Positions 25,926 to 34,657 of a stretch of DNA of 64,000 bases are shown here, piece after piece. Position 1 is the first letter of the stretch. Each line of letters opens with the position of its first letter. The DNA is from Pseudomonas resinovorans NBRC 106553 (GTDB lineage: Bacteria > Pseudomonadota > Gammaproteobacteria > Pseudomonadales > Pseudomonadaceae), in the NCBI RefSeq assembly GCF_000412695.1, contig NC_021499.1, positions 5,456,001 through 5,520,000 of the forward strand. The letters are read 5' to 3'. The notes beneath the pieces were generated by a model. The model was not told the DNA's origin and made no database searches. It was given only the letters and a program-made list of their open reading frames with translations. A program made the translations under genes and the position numbers.

Positions 25926-27302
25926 ATGACAGCGCTAGACCTTCACCGGGAACACAACACCAGTTCCAGCTCAGCCCAGGAGCTCGCGGCCCGAATCCGC
26001 GAAAGCGGCGTCGAGTACCTCTACTACCAGGTGGTCACCCTTTCCGGTCGCGTGATCGCCAAGGTGGTCCCGGCCAAGCACCTGCTGCGCAATCTCGAGA
26101 AGGGCGTGCAGTTCCACCGCACCGCGATCTCCGACCTGCAGACCTCCCGCTCCGGCGAGCTGCTCGGCGGTGGCGCACAAGCCGCCGAATTCACCGCCCT
26201 GCCGGATATCGGCAGCTTCCAGGTACTGCCCTGGGACCGCTCCATCGGCGCCTTCTTCTGCCGCCTGTACGAACCCGATCACCGCCTCGAGAACGGCGGC
26301 GCGCCCCTGGCCACCGACGCGCGCGGCCACCTGATCCGCTCCCACGAAGCCTTCATCAAGGAAACCGGCCTGCGCCTGAAGTCCGGTTGCGAACCGGAGA
26401 TGACCTGGTTCGGCGAGAAACTCGAAGTGCAGGTACGCCCGGGCGCGAGCCCCGCCTATCACCTGGGCAACCTCGAACTCATGCGGCCGATCTACAAGCG
26501 CGTCATGGAATACGCCGGCGCCATGGGCCTGGACATGATCGAAGGCGACTACGAGGACCCGGGCCAGCTCGAGCTGAACTGGATGTTCGACTCCTGCGAA
26601 CTCACCGCCGACCGCCTGATGACCTACCGCCTGATCTGCCGCCAGGTGGCGCGCGAATTCGGCGTGACCGCCAGCTTCATGCCGAAACCGAGCACCGGCA
26701 GCATGGGCAACGGCTGCCACCACAACGTCAGCCTGTGGAAAGGCGACCAGAACGTCCTGGCCGAGCCGGGCCGTCGCGAGCTGCACCTGACCGAAACCGG
26801 CCTGCACGCCCTCGGCGGCATGCTCTCCCACGCTCCGGGCTCGATGATGGTCATGGCCTCGACCGTGAACTCCTACAAGCGCTTCTGGGACACCGGCCAG
26901 TTCGCCCCCACCCGCATCAACTGGGGCATGGACAACAAGACCTGCACCGTGCGCCTGTCCGCCAACGGCCGCCTGGAATACAAGCTCCCCGACGCCAGCG
27001 TGAACCCCTACCTGTCCCACACCCTGTTGCTGGCGGCCATGCTCGACGGCCTGCGCAACCGGATCGAGCCGGGCCCGTCCGAAAGCAAGGACAGCTACGT
27101 CGAAGGTGGCAACGTGGCGTGGCGCCTGCCGCTGACCCTGGGTGAAGCCGTCCAGGCATTCGATCAGGACGAGGTGGTACGCAACGCCGTGCCCGCCGAG
27201 ATGAGCAAGCTCTACCGCGACCTGAAGGCGGACGAGTGGGCGCGCTCCTGCGGCGTGGTCACCGACTGGGAACGCAAGATGTACCTGGACTACCTGCCAT
27301 GA
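25926..27302 (+). CDS. Glutamine-synthetase-like gamma-glutamylamine ligase
   Basis: This 458-residue protein has the glutamine synthetase fold and fits the gamma-glutamylpolyamine synthetase group (PuuA/PauA-like), which joins glutamate to an amine using ATP. Motifs are the metal/glutamate residues in KSGCEPEMTW and EGDYEDPGQLELN, the ATP-binding KPSTGSMGNGCHHNVSLW and the C-terminal LEYKLPDASVNPYL. The start at 25926 follows AGAGGAGAACGCC. It shares a stop/start overlap (ATGA) with the solute-binding-like gene. Its regulon-like promoter repeat links it to the P450 operon. Residues for ammonia binding cannot be judged by eye. Confidence 0.88.
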   Translation: MTALDLHREHNTSSSSAQELAARIRESGVEYLYYQVVTLSGRVIAKVVPAKHLLRNLEKGVQFHRTAISDLQTSRSGELLGGGAQAAEFTALPDIGSFQVLPWDRSIGAFFCRLYEPDHRLENGGAPLATDARGHLIRSHEAFIKETGLRLKSGCEPEMTWFGEKLEVQVRPGASPAYHLGNLELMRPIYKRVMEYAGAMGLDMIEGDYEDPGQLELNWMFDSCELTADRLMTYRLICRQVAREFGVTASFMPKPSTGSMGNGCHHNVSLWKGDQNVLAEPGRRELHLTETGLHALGGMLSHAPGSMMVMASTVNSYKRFWDTGQFAPTRINWGMDNKTCTVRLSANGRLEYKLPDASVNPYLSHTLLLAAMLDGLRNRIEPGPSESKDSYVEGGNVAWRLPLTLGEAVQAFDQDEVVRNAVPAEMSKLYRDLKADEWARSCGVVTDWERKMYLDYLP

Positions 27303-28021
27303 ATGCCATCAGCAAAGGCACCCTGCGCGAACTGCGGATCATCTGCTGCGACCTGCCGGCACCGCCGCTGTTCTGGAAGGACGACAAGGGCTATCGGCAT
27401 GGCTACGAGTCGGATCTCGGTCGCCTGCTGGCGGAGACCCTGGGCCTCCCCAGTTCGTTCGCCTACCAGAACTGGGCCGACTTCTACCCGGCCCTGCAGG
27501 CCGGCGAGGGCGAGTTCGTGCTGTGCGGCCAGGGCATTTCCGACTACCGCAAGACACTCGCCGACTTCACCGAGCCCTATGCGGTGTTCGACGAGGCGGT
27601 GATGGTATTGCGCGGCAGCAGCGCCCGCCGCCCGGCCGACCTGGTCGGCAAGAAGGTCGGGGCCATCGCCAACAGCCTGAACATGGCGCTGGCCGAGACC
27701 TTCACCGGCTGCATCTGCGTGCCTTTCGGCGGCGACAGTGACGATGTCCTGGGGGACATGGTCCAGGCCCTGCGCGACGGCAGCATCGACGCCTTCGTCG
27801 ACGACGACGTGGCGCTGGTACCGCTCGCCGAGGAGGCCGACCTGGCCATCGGCTTCAGCGTGCCGACGCAGAACCGCTGGGGGATCGCGGTGAAGAAGGG
27901 CAATGGCCAGCTTCTCAGCCAGGTCGACCAGGCACTGGCGACCGTGAAGGCCAACGGGCAGCTGGAGCGGATCTGGCGCAAATGGATGCCGTCCCTGGCC
28001 TACCCGTTCGGAAACACCTGA
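27299..28021 (+). CDS. Family 3 solute-binding-like protein without signal peptide
   Basis: This 240-residue protein has the fold of periplasmic amino-acid-binding proteins (SBP_bac_3): an N-terminal lobe with GYESDLGRLLAETLG, the hinge-like FTEPYAVFDEAVMVLRG and the C-terminal RWGIAVKKGNGQLLSQVDQAL. There is no signal peptide or lipobox: the start overlaps the GS stop and the first residues are MNAISKGTLRELRIICCD. No ABC permease or ATPase is nearby. It therefore probably works in the cytoplasm, perhaps as a ligand sensor or partner of the GS-like enzyme. The two are translationally coupled. Confidence 0.8.
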   Translation: MNAISKGTLRELRIICCDLPAPPLFWKDDKGYRHGYESDLGRLLAETLGLPSSFAYQNWADFYPALQAGEGEFVLCGQGISDYRKTLADFTEPYAVFDEAVMVLRGSSARRPADLVGKKVGAIANSLNMALAETFTGCICVPFGGDSDDVLGDMVQALRDGSIDAFVDDDVALVPLAEEADLAIGFSVPTQNRWGIAVKKGNGQLLSQVDQALATVKANGQLERIWRKWMPSLAYPFGNT

Positions 28022-28048
28022 GGCAGCCTCACCCTGCTCTCAGCTGGT

Positions 28049-28112
28049 CGGAGCCCGCCGTCACCCGGCGGGCTTCTTGAGGCCGCTCCCCGACCGGGGA
28101 GCGGCCTTTTTT
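28049..28112 (+). terminator. Double terminator after the GS operon
   Basis: Two hairpins follow each other: GAGCCCGCCG-TCAC-CCGGCGGGCTTC and GGCCGCTCCCC-GAC-CGGGGAGCGGCC with six T residues. The second is a strong rho-independent terminator. Confidence 0.85.
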
Positions 28113-28269
28113 GATGACAAGAACAATCAATACATCTGGAAAGAGGTTACAAGGGTGTGAGAGACGGAAACTCTGGTAAATTTCCACGCGCATCGAGTGC
28201 ACACAGACGGAGGATGGGCAGGGGGGAATTGTCACCTGGCAGCAGGTGAAGGTACTTCAGGCCGGCAGA

Positions 28270-29025
28270 ATGGGTATGAATGAAACCACGAGCGCACGTA
28301 CAGCCTCTTTCATGCGGCTGCGCCAGGAAGGGCGAACCGAAGAGGTGGTGCGCCGCCTGATCGAAGTGATCGACCTCGGCCTGTTCGCCGAGGGTGAGCA
28401 ACTGCCGAGCGAAAGCGAGCTGGCGATGCAGTTCGGCGTCGCCACCGTGACGCTGCGCGAAGCCCTCGCCTACCTGCGCGAGCGCGGGCTGATCGAAACC
28501 CGTCGGGGCCGCAACGGGGGCAGCTTCGTCTGCCCACCGGTGGAGATATCCGAGGAACTGCTCTTTTCCCGCCTGACGGAGATGAGCGCCCTGGAGCTGC
28601 GCGACCTCTGCGATGAGCACATCGCGATCTCCGGCACGGCGGCACGGCTGGCGGCCAAGCGCTCCGCCCGGGAACACCATGCGCGTCTCGAGCACTACAT
28701 CAGGGCGCTGGGGGAAGCGACGACCCGGATGGAGAGACGCCGCGCGGATGCGCGTTTCCATATCGAGATCGCCGTGGCCGCGCAGTCCGTGCGGCTGACC
28801 CATGCGGAAATGAGCCTGCAGGCGGAAATCGGCGAGCTGCTGTGGATTCCGGTATCGGGTGCCCAGAGCCCCGAAGCGGTGCAGCAGGAACATCGCGCCA
28901 TCGCCGACGCGATCGTTGCCGGTGACCCCAACCTGGCCGGCGCGCTGGCCGAGGCCCACGTCACCCGTGGCATTAAAAGGCTTATAGATCTGAGGCTAAA
29001 TCTTTTAGCTCAAGAAGAAGAGTGA
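28270..29025 (+). CDS. FadR-type GntR transcriptional regulator
   Basis: This 251-residue regulator has an N-terminal winged HTH (GEQLPSESELAMQFGVATVTLREALAYLRERGLIETRRGRNGG in outline, residues ~45-90) and a helical FCD ligand-binding domain with metal-type residues in ELRDLCDEHIAISG, RFHIEIAVAA and QEHRAIADAI. It is the only conventional regulator inside the amine locus and the likely reader of the repeated operator. The start is uncertain: ATG at 28270 or 28276, or GTG at 28246; the first has AGG 9 bp upstream. Confidence 0.88.
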   Translation: MGMNETTSARTASFMRLRQEGRTEEVVRRLIEVIDLGLFAEGEQLPSESELAMQFGVATVTLREALAYLRERGLIETRRGRNGGSFVCPPVEISEELLFSRLTEMSALELRDLCDEHIAISGTAARLAAKRSAREHHARLEHYIRALGEATTRMERRRADARFHIEIAVAAQSVRLTHAEMSLQAEIGELLWIPVSGAQSPEAVQQEHRAIADAIVAGDPNLAGALAEAHVTRGIKRLIDLRLNLLAQEEE

Positions 29026-29026
29026 A

Positions 29027-29041
29027 TGGCACACCCCTTGC
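29027..29041 (+). promoter_or_regulatory. Sigma-54-type promoter before the Cache-domain gene
   Basis: TGGCACACCCCTTGC has the sigma-54 consensus (GG at -24, GC at -12, correct spacing). It lies ~90 bp upstream of the start at 29134. It begins two bases after the regulator's stop codon. Confidence 0.7.
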
Positions 29042-29133
29042 TGCCTGCTTCTGGAGCAAGAAAGTTCAGGGATTGTGTGTGAAACCTACTCACACGAATT
29101 CAGACCCGACCACATGCAGCGAGACGGTAAGCC

Positions 29134-29892
29134 ATGCCTGCAGAGATTCTTCGAGACGAACTCAACGAGTGCGCATCTCGCATCAATGCCTCGATCGGTA
29201 ACGTATTCAACCAACTGACGGTGCTGGCCGACGAGGTTATCCACACCTGGAAGCGCCTTGGTGCGGAAGGCCGCAAACCGACGTCGAAGGACCTGGCCTG
29301 CCTCAAACCGAAGATCGATGCCCATCTGCTGGCCGAACGCACCCCCATGCACGGCACAGGCGTGGTGATCGAGCCGGGGGAACTGGCCGATCACGAGATG
29401 TACCTCGAATGGTGGCGCATGGGCGCATCCGGCAAGGTCATTCCCATGACCCTCAACTTCAATCGCCGCAGCGAAAGCTATTACAACTACCAGAGCATGC
29501 CCTGGTTCTCCCGTCCGAGGGAGACGGGCCGCAACATCGTCGTCGGTCCCTACGTCGACCTGTACGGCGCCGACATGTACATCCTGACGTTCTCGATGCC
29601 CATCTATGTGGACGGCCGTTTCGTGGGGATCGCCGGTGCCGACATCGCCCTGCATCGCTTCGAGCGCGTGCTGCTGTCCAGCCTGATGAAGATGGAGCAC
29701 GAGGCGCTGATCGTGACCGAGGAAGGTCGCGTCGTCGCAGCCAACACCGCGAACTTCACCGTGGGCGAGATGGCCCACCATGCCTTCAATCGCACCGAGG
29801 TCGACTGTCGGATCATCGAACTGGGCGAAGCAGCGGCCCATTGGTCGCTGATTCAGCGCCCCTATCAGCGCAACATGATCGGCGCCGCCTAA
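29134..29892 (+). CDS. Cytoplasmic Cache-domain protein
   Basis: This 252-residue protein consists of a single Cache (PDC-like) ligand-binding domain with an N-terminal helical part. Typical Cache features are YYNYQSMPWFSRPRETGRNIVVGPYVDLYGADMYIL (in outline) and FSMPIYVDGRFVGIAGADIALHRFE. Cache domains are normally periplasmic parts of receptors, but here there is no signal peptide or membrane helix and no output domain. It may bind the locus substrate in the cytoplasm and act on a partner protein. It lies behind a sigma-54-type promoter. Confidence 0.8.
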   Translation: MPAEILRDELNECASRINASIGNVFNQLTVLADEVIHTWKRLGAEGRKPTSKDLACLKPKIDAHLLAERTPMHGTGVVIEPGELADHEMYLEWWRMGASGKVIPMTLNFNRRSESYYNYQSMPWFSRPRETGRNIVVGPYVDLYGADMYILTFSMPIYVDGRFVGIAGADIALHRFERVLLSSLMKMEHEALIVTEEGRVVAANTANFTVGEMAHHAFNRTEVDCRIIELGEAAAHWSLIQRPYQRNMIGAA

Positions 29893-30022
29893 GGCCACCG
29901 CTCCCCGCGGGAAAGGCGCCAAGCCGGCGCCTCCCCGCTCATCGCAATTCCCCCTCCCCTGACTCCCCCGCTCGCCGAGCGCCCCGGCCGGAACGGCTGC
30001 CCGGCTTTTGCCGCCGGAATGC

Positions 30023-30050
30023 AATACGCCCTTGCAAGCAAGGGCGTATT
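30023..30050. terminator. Bidirectional stem-loop between convergent genes
   Basis: AATACGCCCTTG-CAAG-CAAGGGCGTATT is a perfect 12 bp stem between the Cache-domain gene (+) and the permease gene (-). No T-run follows on either strand. Confidence 0.6.
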
Positions 30051-30074
30051 GGTGGGGGTATGAAAGGCCGGGGG

Positions 30075-31583
30075 CTAGACGGCGTTCACCGCCGCGCGCT
30101 GGAAGCCGCCGCCGGGAATGGCGTCCCCATGGGGGGCGTCGCTACGGCTGTGGGGGCGGGAGATGCCCATGTAGAGGAAACCGATGACCATGACCGCCGC
30201 AGCCGACAGCAGCACAATCCAGTTGTCATACCAGGCCGCATCCGGCGTGCGTGGCCAGCAGATGTTCACGACAGCCGCGACGCCGTAAACCAGGGCGCCG
30301 ACGGTGACCGGCATACCGTAGCGGCCCAGTTGGTACTCGCCCGAGGGTTTCCAACCCTTGAGACGCGCACGCAGGGCGGCGAGCACCACCATCTGGAAGG
30401 CGATGTAGATGCCGACCGAGGAGAAGGAAATGATCTTCAGCAGGGCATCGGTGGATACCATCGAGCCCACGACGATGATCCCCGGAAGGATCGCCGACAG
30501 CAGCAGCGCGTAGGGCGGGACATGGCGTTCCTGCGAGAACCGCGACAACAGGCCGCTGCCGAACACCATCTTGTCCCGTGCATAGGCGTACACCAGGCGG
30601 CTGGCGGCGGCCTGCAGGCTCATGGCGCAGGACAGGAACGAGATCAGCACCACGCCGATGACGGCCCAGGCCCCGACCGGACCGAACGCGGAGGTCAGCA
30701 CACCGGTAACCGGGTCACCGCCTTCACCCTTGATGACGGCATGGAAATCCACCACCGACAAGGTGAGGGCCAGGCAGACGAAGGTGGCGGCGGCGCCGCC
30801 GATGTAGATGGTGCGGCGCATGGATTTCGGGATACGCCGGCCGGGATTCGGCACTTCTTCGGCCACATCCCCGCACGCTTCGAAGCCGTAGTACTGGAAG
30901 ACACCGATCAGGCTGGCGGCCAGGAACGCGCTCAGGTAGCTGCCGTCGCCTTCGGCGCCGAAACTGTCGAACAGGACGCTCAGATCATGATGGCGTTCGA
31001 AGATCAGCAGGTAGCCACCGACCACGAGGGCGCCGAGGATCTCCGCCACGAAACCGATGATCGCGGCCTGGGCCAGCACCCGGGTGCCCATCAGGTTGAT
31101 CGCGGTGGCCAGTGCGAGCACCGCCAGGGCGCACAGCACGGTCGCCCCGGTGGTCGGCTCGAAGCCAACGATGGCCGCCGTGTAAGGCGCGGCGCCATAG
31201 GCGACGCCAGCGATGGTCGAGAACAACGCCATCACATAGACCCAGCCGGTCATCCAGGCCCACTTCCGGCCCCACAGGCGGCGCGCCCAGGGGTACACGC
31301 CACCGGCCAGCGGATACTGGGAAACGATTTCCCCGAAGACCAGGGCTACCAGCATCTGGCCGACACCGGCGATCAACAGCGCCCAGATCATCGGTGGCCC
31401 GCCCAATGCCAGCGAGGTGGCGAAGAGGGTGTAGATGCCCACAACCGGCGACAGGTACGTGAAGCCAAGCGCGAAGTTCGCCCACAGGCTCATGTCCCGG
31501 CGGAACTCGGACTTGTACCCCAGCGACGCCAATCGCTCCGCATCGGCGTCCAGGGGGGTGTTTACGTGATGATCGGACATCAT
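30075..31583 (-). CDS. APC-superfamily amino acid/amine permease (GABA permease-like)
   Basis: This 502-residue inner-membrane transporter of the APC superfamily is nearest to the GABA/choline-type (2.A.3.4) branch. About 12 hydrophobic helices are visible, with the consensus helix-1 region FALGFTYLSPVVGIYTLFATSLALGGPP and GEIVSQYPLAGGVYPWARRLWG after helix 2. The ATG at 31583 (or the adjacent one at 31580) follows CACGAGGTAGC; the longer frame upstream is not needed. In this context it is the likely importer of the amine or amino acid degraded by the locus. Confidence 0.88.
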   Translation of the reverse strand: MMSDHHVNTPLDADAERLASLGYKSEFRRDMSLWANFALGFTYLSPVVGIYTLFATSLALGGPPMIWALLIAGVGQMLVALVFGEIVSQYPLAGGVYPWARRLWGRKWAWMTGWVYVMALFSTIAGVAYGAAPYTAAIVGFEPTTGATVLCALAVLALATAINLMGTRVLAQAAIIGFVAEILGALVVGGYLLIFERHHDLSVLFDSFGAEGDGSYLSAFLAASLIGVFQYYGFEACGDVAEEVPNPGRRIPKSMRRTIYIGGAAATFVCLALTLSVVDFHAVIKGEGGDPVTGVLTSAFGPVGAWAVIGVVLISFLSCAMSLQAAASRLVYAYARDKMVFGSGLLSRFSQERHVPPYALLLSAILPGIIVVGSMVSTDALLKIISFSSVGIYIAFQMVVLAALRARLKGWKPSGEYQLGRYGMPVTVGALVYGVAAVVNICWPRTPDAAWYDNWIVLLSAAAVMVIGFLYMGISRPHSRSDAPHGDAIPGGGFQRAAVNAV

Positions 31584-32082
31584 GCTACCTCGTGTATTTT
31601 TTGTGTTTTCGGGCAGTGACGGGATGGATGGGCCTGTTCGGGTACCCAGGCCTTGGTGGTGCGCCGGCTTTGGTTGCGACACAGCCTAGAAATATCCCCA
31701 AAAACATATTAGGTCAAATGACATATCTTTGTATTTAAAGGCCATCATCATTCATAACAGCTATTAAAAAGACCAAAAAGCGCCGACACGGACGGATTTA
31801 CGGAGAAATCCTCACCGCGCGAGCAAAAAGCGAGCGCCATGAAGCTTGACTAAACATCTGTATTCATATTTTTATTCACCTATCCGCCCTCCCCTCACCG
31901 GCACCGCGAGTGCCGGCAATAGCGGGTACGGAAGAACCCCGCAGCAACCTGCTGTACTCGACCCTGAGCGCTGAAAGCCCCATGAACGCCTACCCAGCAA
32001 TGCGTGCTCGCCTGTACTTCGCGCCAAGGCGTCTCGCCGCTCCCCCGCAACGGCTCAATGCGTTTGCGCTGAGGAGAACGCC
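31584..32082. promoter_or_regulatory. Divergent promoter region between permease and FAD oxidoreductase
   Basis: About 500 bp with no supported gene. It is clearly AT-richer than its surroundings at 31,690-31,890, with ATATGT-type motifs (CATATTAGG and GACATATC) that could be regulator sites, but no clear copy of the 21645/25795 repeat. The permease promoter and that of the rightward gene must lie here. Confidence 0.45.
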
Positions 32083-33345
32083 TTGGCGAAACGGATAGTG
32101 GTCGTTGGCGCATCGCTCGCCGGCCTCAAGGCCGTGGAGCAACTACGCGGCAACGGATGGACGGACGCCATTTCAGTGGTGGGTGCCGAACCCTGGATGC
32201 CTTACGACAGATCGCTCCTGTCCAGGCACCTGGAAAGCGCCGGGGTCGATGCGCGGAGCTCACTCGGCAAGCCCTTCCTCGAAGCCCTGGCGCTACCACG
32301 GAGCCCGCTCCTCGGTGAGGTCGACTGGCGGCTCGGAAACCCCGCCGTTTCATGCTCGATCGAGGACAAGCAGCTGACCCTGGCCGATGGACAGCGCGTT
32401 CGCTGGGATGGCCTGGTGATCGCCACGGGGCTGCGTCCCCGGCGGCTCGCGCTCCACGGACATGAGGAGCAACGTTTTGTCGTGCATACGCTCGAGGATG
32501 CCACCCGGCTGCGGTCGCGGCTGACGGCCGGCCGCAAGGTCACGATCGTGGGGGCCGGCTTCCTCGCCTGCGAGATAGCGGCGACGGCGACGCAACTGGG
32601 CTGTGCCGTGACAGTCATCGACTCGAACACGGCGCCGATGGAGCGCCCCCTCGGGTCGCTGGTGGGCCGATTGCTGCAACGCTACCAGGAAGCACGCGGC
32701 GTCAGGTTCGTCCTGGGGCAGCGCGTCGAAGGCTTCAGCACGTCGGCGATCGGTGAGCTCAACGGACTTCGGCTCAGCAATGGCTCATTGCTGCCAACCG
32801 AGATCGTGGTCGAGACGCTCGGCTTCCAGGGCAACGTCAACTGGCTCGCGGGAAACGGGCTCGACCTGCACGACGGCGTGCTCTGCAACGACCGGCTCCA
32901 ACTGCCAGGACACCCAGGTGTCGTTGCTGTGGGCGATGTGGCTCGCTTCGTCAATCCACTGTATCGGGCCATCACGCAACGCCCGGAGCACTGGGCCGCC
33001 CCCGACGAGACGGCACGCCGCGCGGCCGTTTCCCTGACGGCTCAACTGCTCTGCCGGAAACCCCGGACCACGCCATTCCGACCGCTGCCGCAACAGGAGA
33101 GCAACCTGTTTTCCCTGCGACTCCAGGTCATCGGCGCGCCTGGATACGGCCAGAAGATGTGCGTCCTGGACGGTGACCCGAGCCAGCCGCTCGACGACCG
33201 CAGCACGCTTGCGATCGGCTACCTCAAGGGCACCGTCGTGACCGGCGTCCTGCTGGTCAACCTGCCCCATAGAACCCGGGCATTCCGGCAACTGGTCGCC
33301 AACTCCCTGGAAGAACCCCAACAAGAGGCACTGGAGCATGCATGA
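32083..33345 (+). CDS. FAD-dependent NAD(P)H oxidoreductase (ferredoxin-reductase-like)
   Basis: This 420-residue flavoprotein resembles the reductases of Rieske dioxygenase and P450 systems (BphA4/CamA-like). It has the FAD motif IVVVGASLAGLKAVEQL, DRSLLSRH after strand 2, the NAD(P) motif VTIVGAGFLACEIAATATQLG and the C-terminal FAD motif VVAVGDVARFVNP. It begins with TTG at 32083 behind GAGGAGAACGCC; no better ATG exists. It overlaps a 47-residue ORF at its 3' end. No ferredoxin gene is nearby, so its electron acceptor is unknown; it could be an alternative partner of the flavodoxin or act on a separate oxygenase. Confidence 0.82.
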   Translation: MAKRIVVVGASLAGLKAVEQLRGNGWTDAISVVGAEPWMPYDRSLLSRHLESAGVDARSSLGKPFLEALALPRSPLLGEVDWRLGNPAVSCSIEDKQLTLADGQRVRWDGLVIATGLRPRRLALHGHEEQRFVVHTLEDATRLRSRLTAGRKVTIVGAGFLACEIAATATQLGCAVTVIDSNTAPMERPLGSLVGRLLQRYQEARGVRFVLGQRVEGFSTSAIGELNGLRLSNGSLLPTEIVVETLGFQGNVNWLAGNGLDLHDGVLCNDRLQLPGHPGVVAVGDVARFVNPLYRAITQRPEHWAAPDETARRAAVSLTAQLLCRKPRTTPFRPLPQQESNLFSLRLQVIGAPGYGQKMCVLDGDPSQPLDDRSTLAIGYLKGTVVTGVLLVNLPHRTRAFRQLVANSLEEPQQEALEHA

Positions 33346-33481
33346 CGTAATAGGAAGCTTCGAGATCGGCGTGATGATCGACGAGAACAGCAGGTTCACG
33401 CCTCCCCCCTCGCCTGCGAAGAAGACCTCCCTGCTCGATTGCCTGATCGGGATCTTCGCCAACTTCAGCCTCAACTACTGA
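33338..33481 (+). CDS. 47-residue small protein overlapping the oxidoreductase gene
   Basis: This small ORF starts at ATG 33338, eight bases inside the oxidoreductase gene, with GGAG just upstream, and ends at TGA 33481. The protein begins [20 protein letters not shown], then has a Pro-rich stretch, a Lys pair and the hydrophobic end [14 protein letters not shown]. The tight overlap and position between two genes of the same strand favour a real gene. I do not recognise the family. It could be a small membrane-associated partner or a peptide precursor; the Pro-rich middle suggests two parts. Confidence 0.6.
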   Translation: MHDVIGSFEIGVMIDENSRFTPPPSPAKKTSLLDCLIGIFANFSLNY

Positions 33482-33516
33482 GCGAACGCCACTCACCGGA
33501 GCAGCAAGGAGGGCTC

Positions 33517-34500
33517 ATGTTCACCAATAAAACGCCCAGGCGCCTGGCAGGGGAAATAGTCGATTACATCGAATCGCTGCTGCGCGACCAGCCGGATGAG
33601 CTGGGCGGCAAACCCCATATCAGTCGACACCACGCGCTCGCGGAATGCCTGGCAAGGCTCGCCCATCGAATCGCGCCACCTGCCGACACTCAAGCACAGC
33701 GCGCGGCAACCGCCATGGAGCACGACCTTGTCGAAGACCTGAAGCAGGCCCTTAGGCAATCGCGGGAAGAAGCCGCCACGCTGCGCAGCGAGATCGAACG
33801 GCGCCAAGGCGACGAGATCGCGCTCGCCGAGCAGATCCAGCGGCACCTTCAGGACGAGCAGGTCTGGGAGATCACCAAGCAGACCCTCACCGAGGGCTGC
33901 TGGGAACTGTCAGTCCTGGATGGCGATATCGACAACCCGGCGAATGTGCCGCGCTGGTCCAAGCAGTTCCGGGAGCTCATCGGCTACTCGGAGAGCGAGT
34001 TCCCCGACGGCTGGGAACGCTACTCGGAAGTGGTCGATCAGGATGACCTGAAACGCATGATGAAGGTCGTGACCGACTATGCGCGATCCGGTGACTTCTC
34101 CTCCGCCTACACGGTCGAGTACCGCATACGGCACAAGACCCGGGGCGAAACCTGGTACCGCGAACGGGGCCAGGGCGTGAAGGACCGCAACGGCACACTG
34201 TGTCGCGTGATCGGGGCGGTGCGGGACATCTCCGACGAGAAACTGGCCGAAACGCTTCACGCACGCGAGCTGGCAGGGATTCAGGCGACCTACGAGCAGA
34301 TATCGCAAGTGGTCGGGGTGATCAAGGGCATCGCCGATCAAACCAACATGCTGGCCCTGAACGCGGCGATAGAGGCGGCCCGTGCGGGCGACGTCGGCCG
34401 CGGCTTCTCCGTCGTCGCCGACGAGGTGAAGAAGCTCGCGGGCAGGACCCGCGAAGCGACACAGAAGATCCAGGAAATGCTCGCCTCGCGATCTGCGTAG
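33517..34500 (+). CDS. Soluble PAS-type chemoreceptor (short MCP)
   Basis: This 327-residue cytoplasmic chemoreceptor-like protein has an N-terminal helical/coiled-coil region with [23 protein letters not shown], a PAS domain (~120-255; [21 protein letters not shown] and [12 protein letters not shown]) and a short signalling hairpin containing the conserved CheA/CheW tip [21 protein letters not shown] and [15 protein letters not shown]. There is no membrane segment and the hairpin is much shorter than in ordinary receptors. The start at 33517 follows AAGGAGGG. Its position after the oxidoreductase suggests redox or flavin sensing (Aer-like). Confidence 0.88.
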   Translation: MFTNKTPRRLAGEIVDYIESLLRDQPDELGGKPHISRHHALAECLARLAHRIAPPADTQAQRAATAMEHDLVEDLKQALRQSREEAATLRSEIERRQGDEIALAEQIQRHLQDEQVWEITKQTLTEGCWELSVLDGDIDNPANVPRWSKQFRELIGYSESEFPDGWERYSEVVDQDDLKRMMKVVTDYARSGDFSSAYTVEYRIRHKTRGETWYRERGQGVKDRNGTLCRVIGAVRDISDEKLAETLHARELAGIQATYEQISQVVGVIKGIADQTNMLALNAAIEAARAGDVGRGFSVVADEVKKLAGRTREATQKIQEMLASRSA

Positions 34501-34509
34501 CGACGACAC

Positions 34510-34534
34510 GGGGCCTTGCAGATTCGAAGGCCCC
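34510..34534 (+). terminator. Stem-loop after the soluble receptor gene
   Basis: GGGGCCTT and AAGGCCCC form an 8 bp stem ten bases after the stop codon. It lacks a T-run. Confidence 0.5.
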
Positions 34535-34657
34535 ATTCCCCGTTCGATCATCGCCACCGCGACTTTCGCCCTCCCCGCCACGACTCCTTACGAAGGCGCC
34601 TCGGGTGCGGATCATGGCTCGCCGCTGTACCCGGGCGACGAGCCATGGAGGAGATGA

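Noticed and set aside
31690..31730. A fourth copy of the amine-locus operator upstream of the permease
   Set aside because: The region has ATATGT and TTTAAA motifs but not the spacing or the AAACC core of the three real copies.
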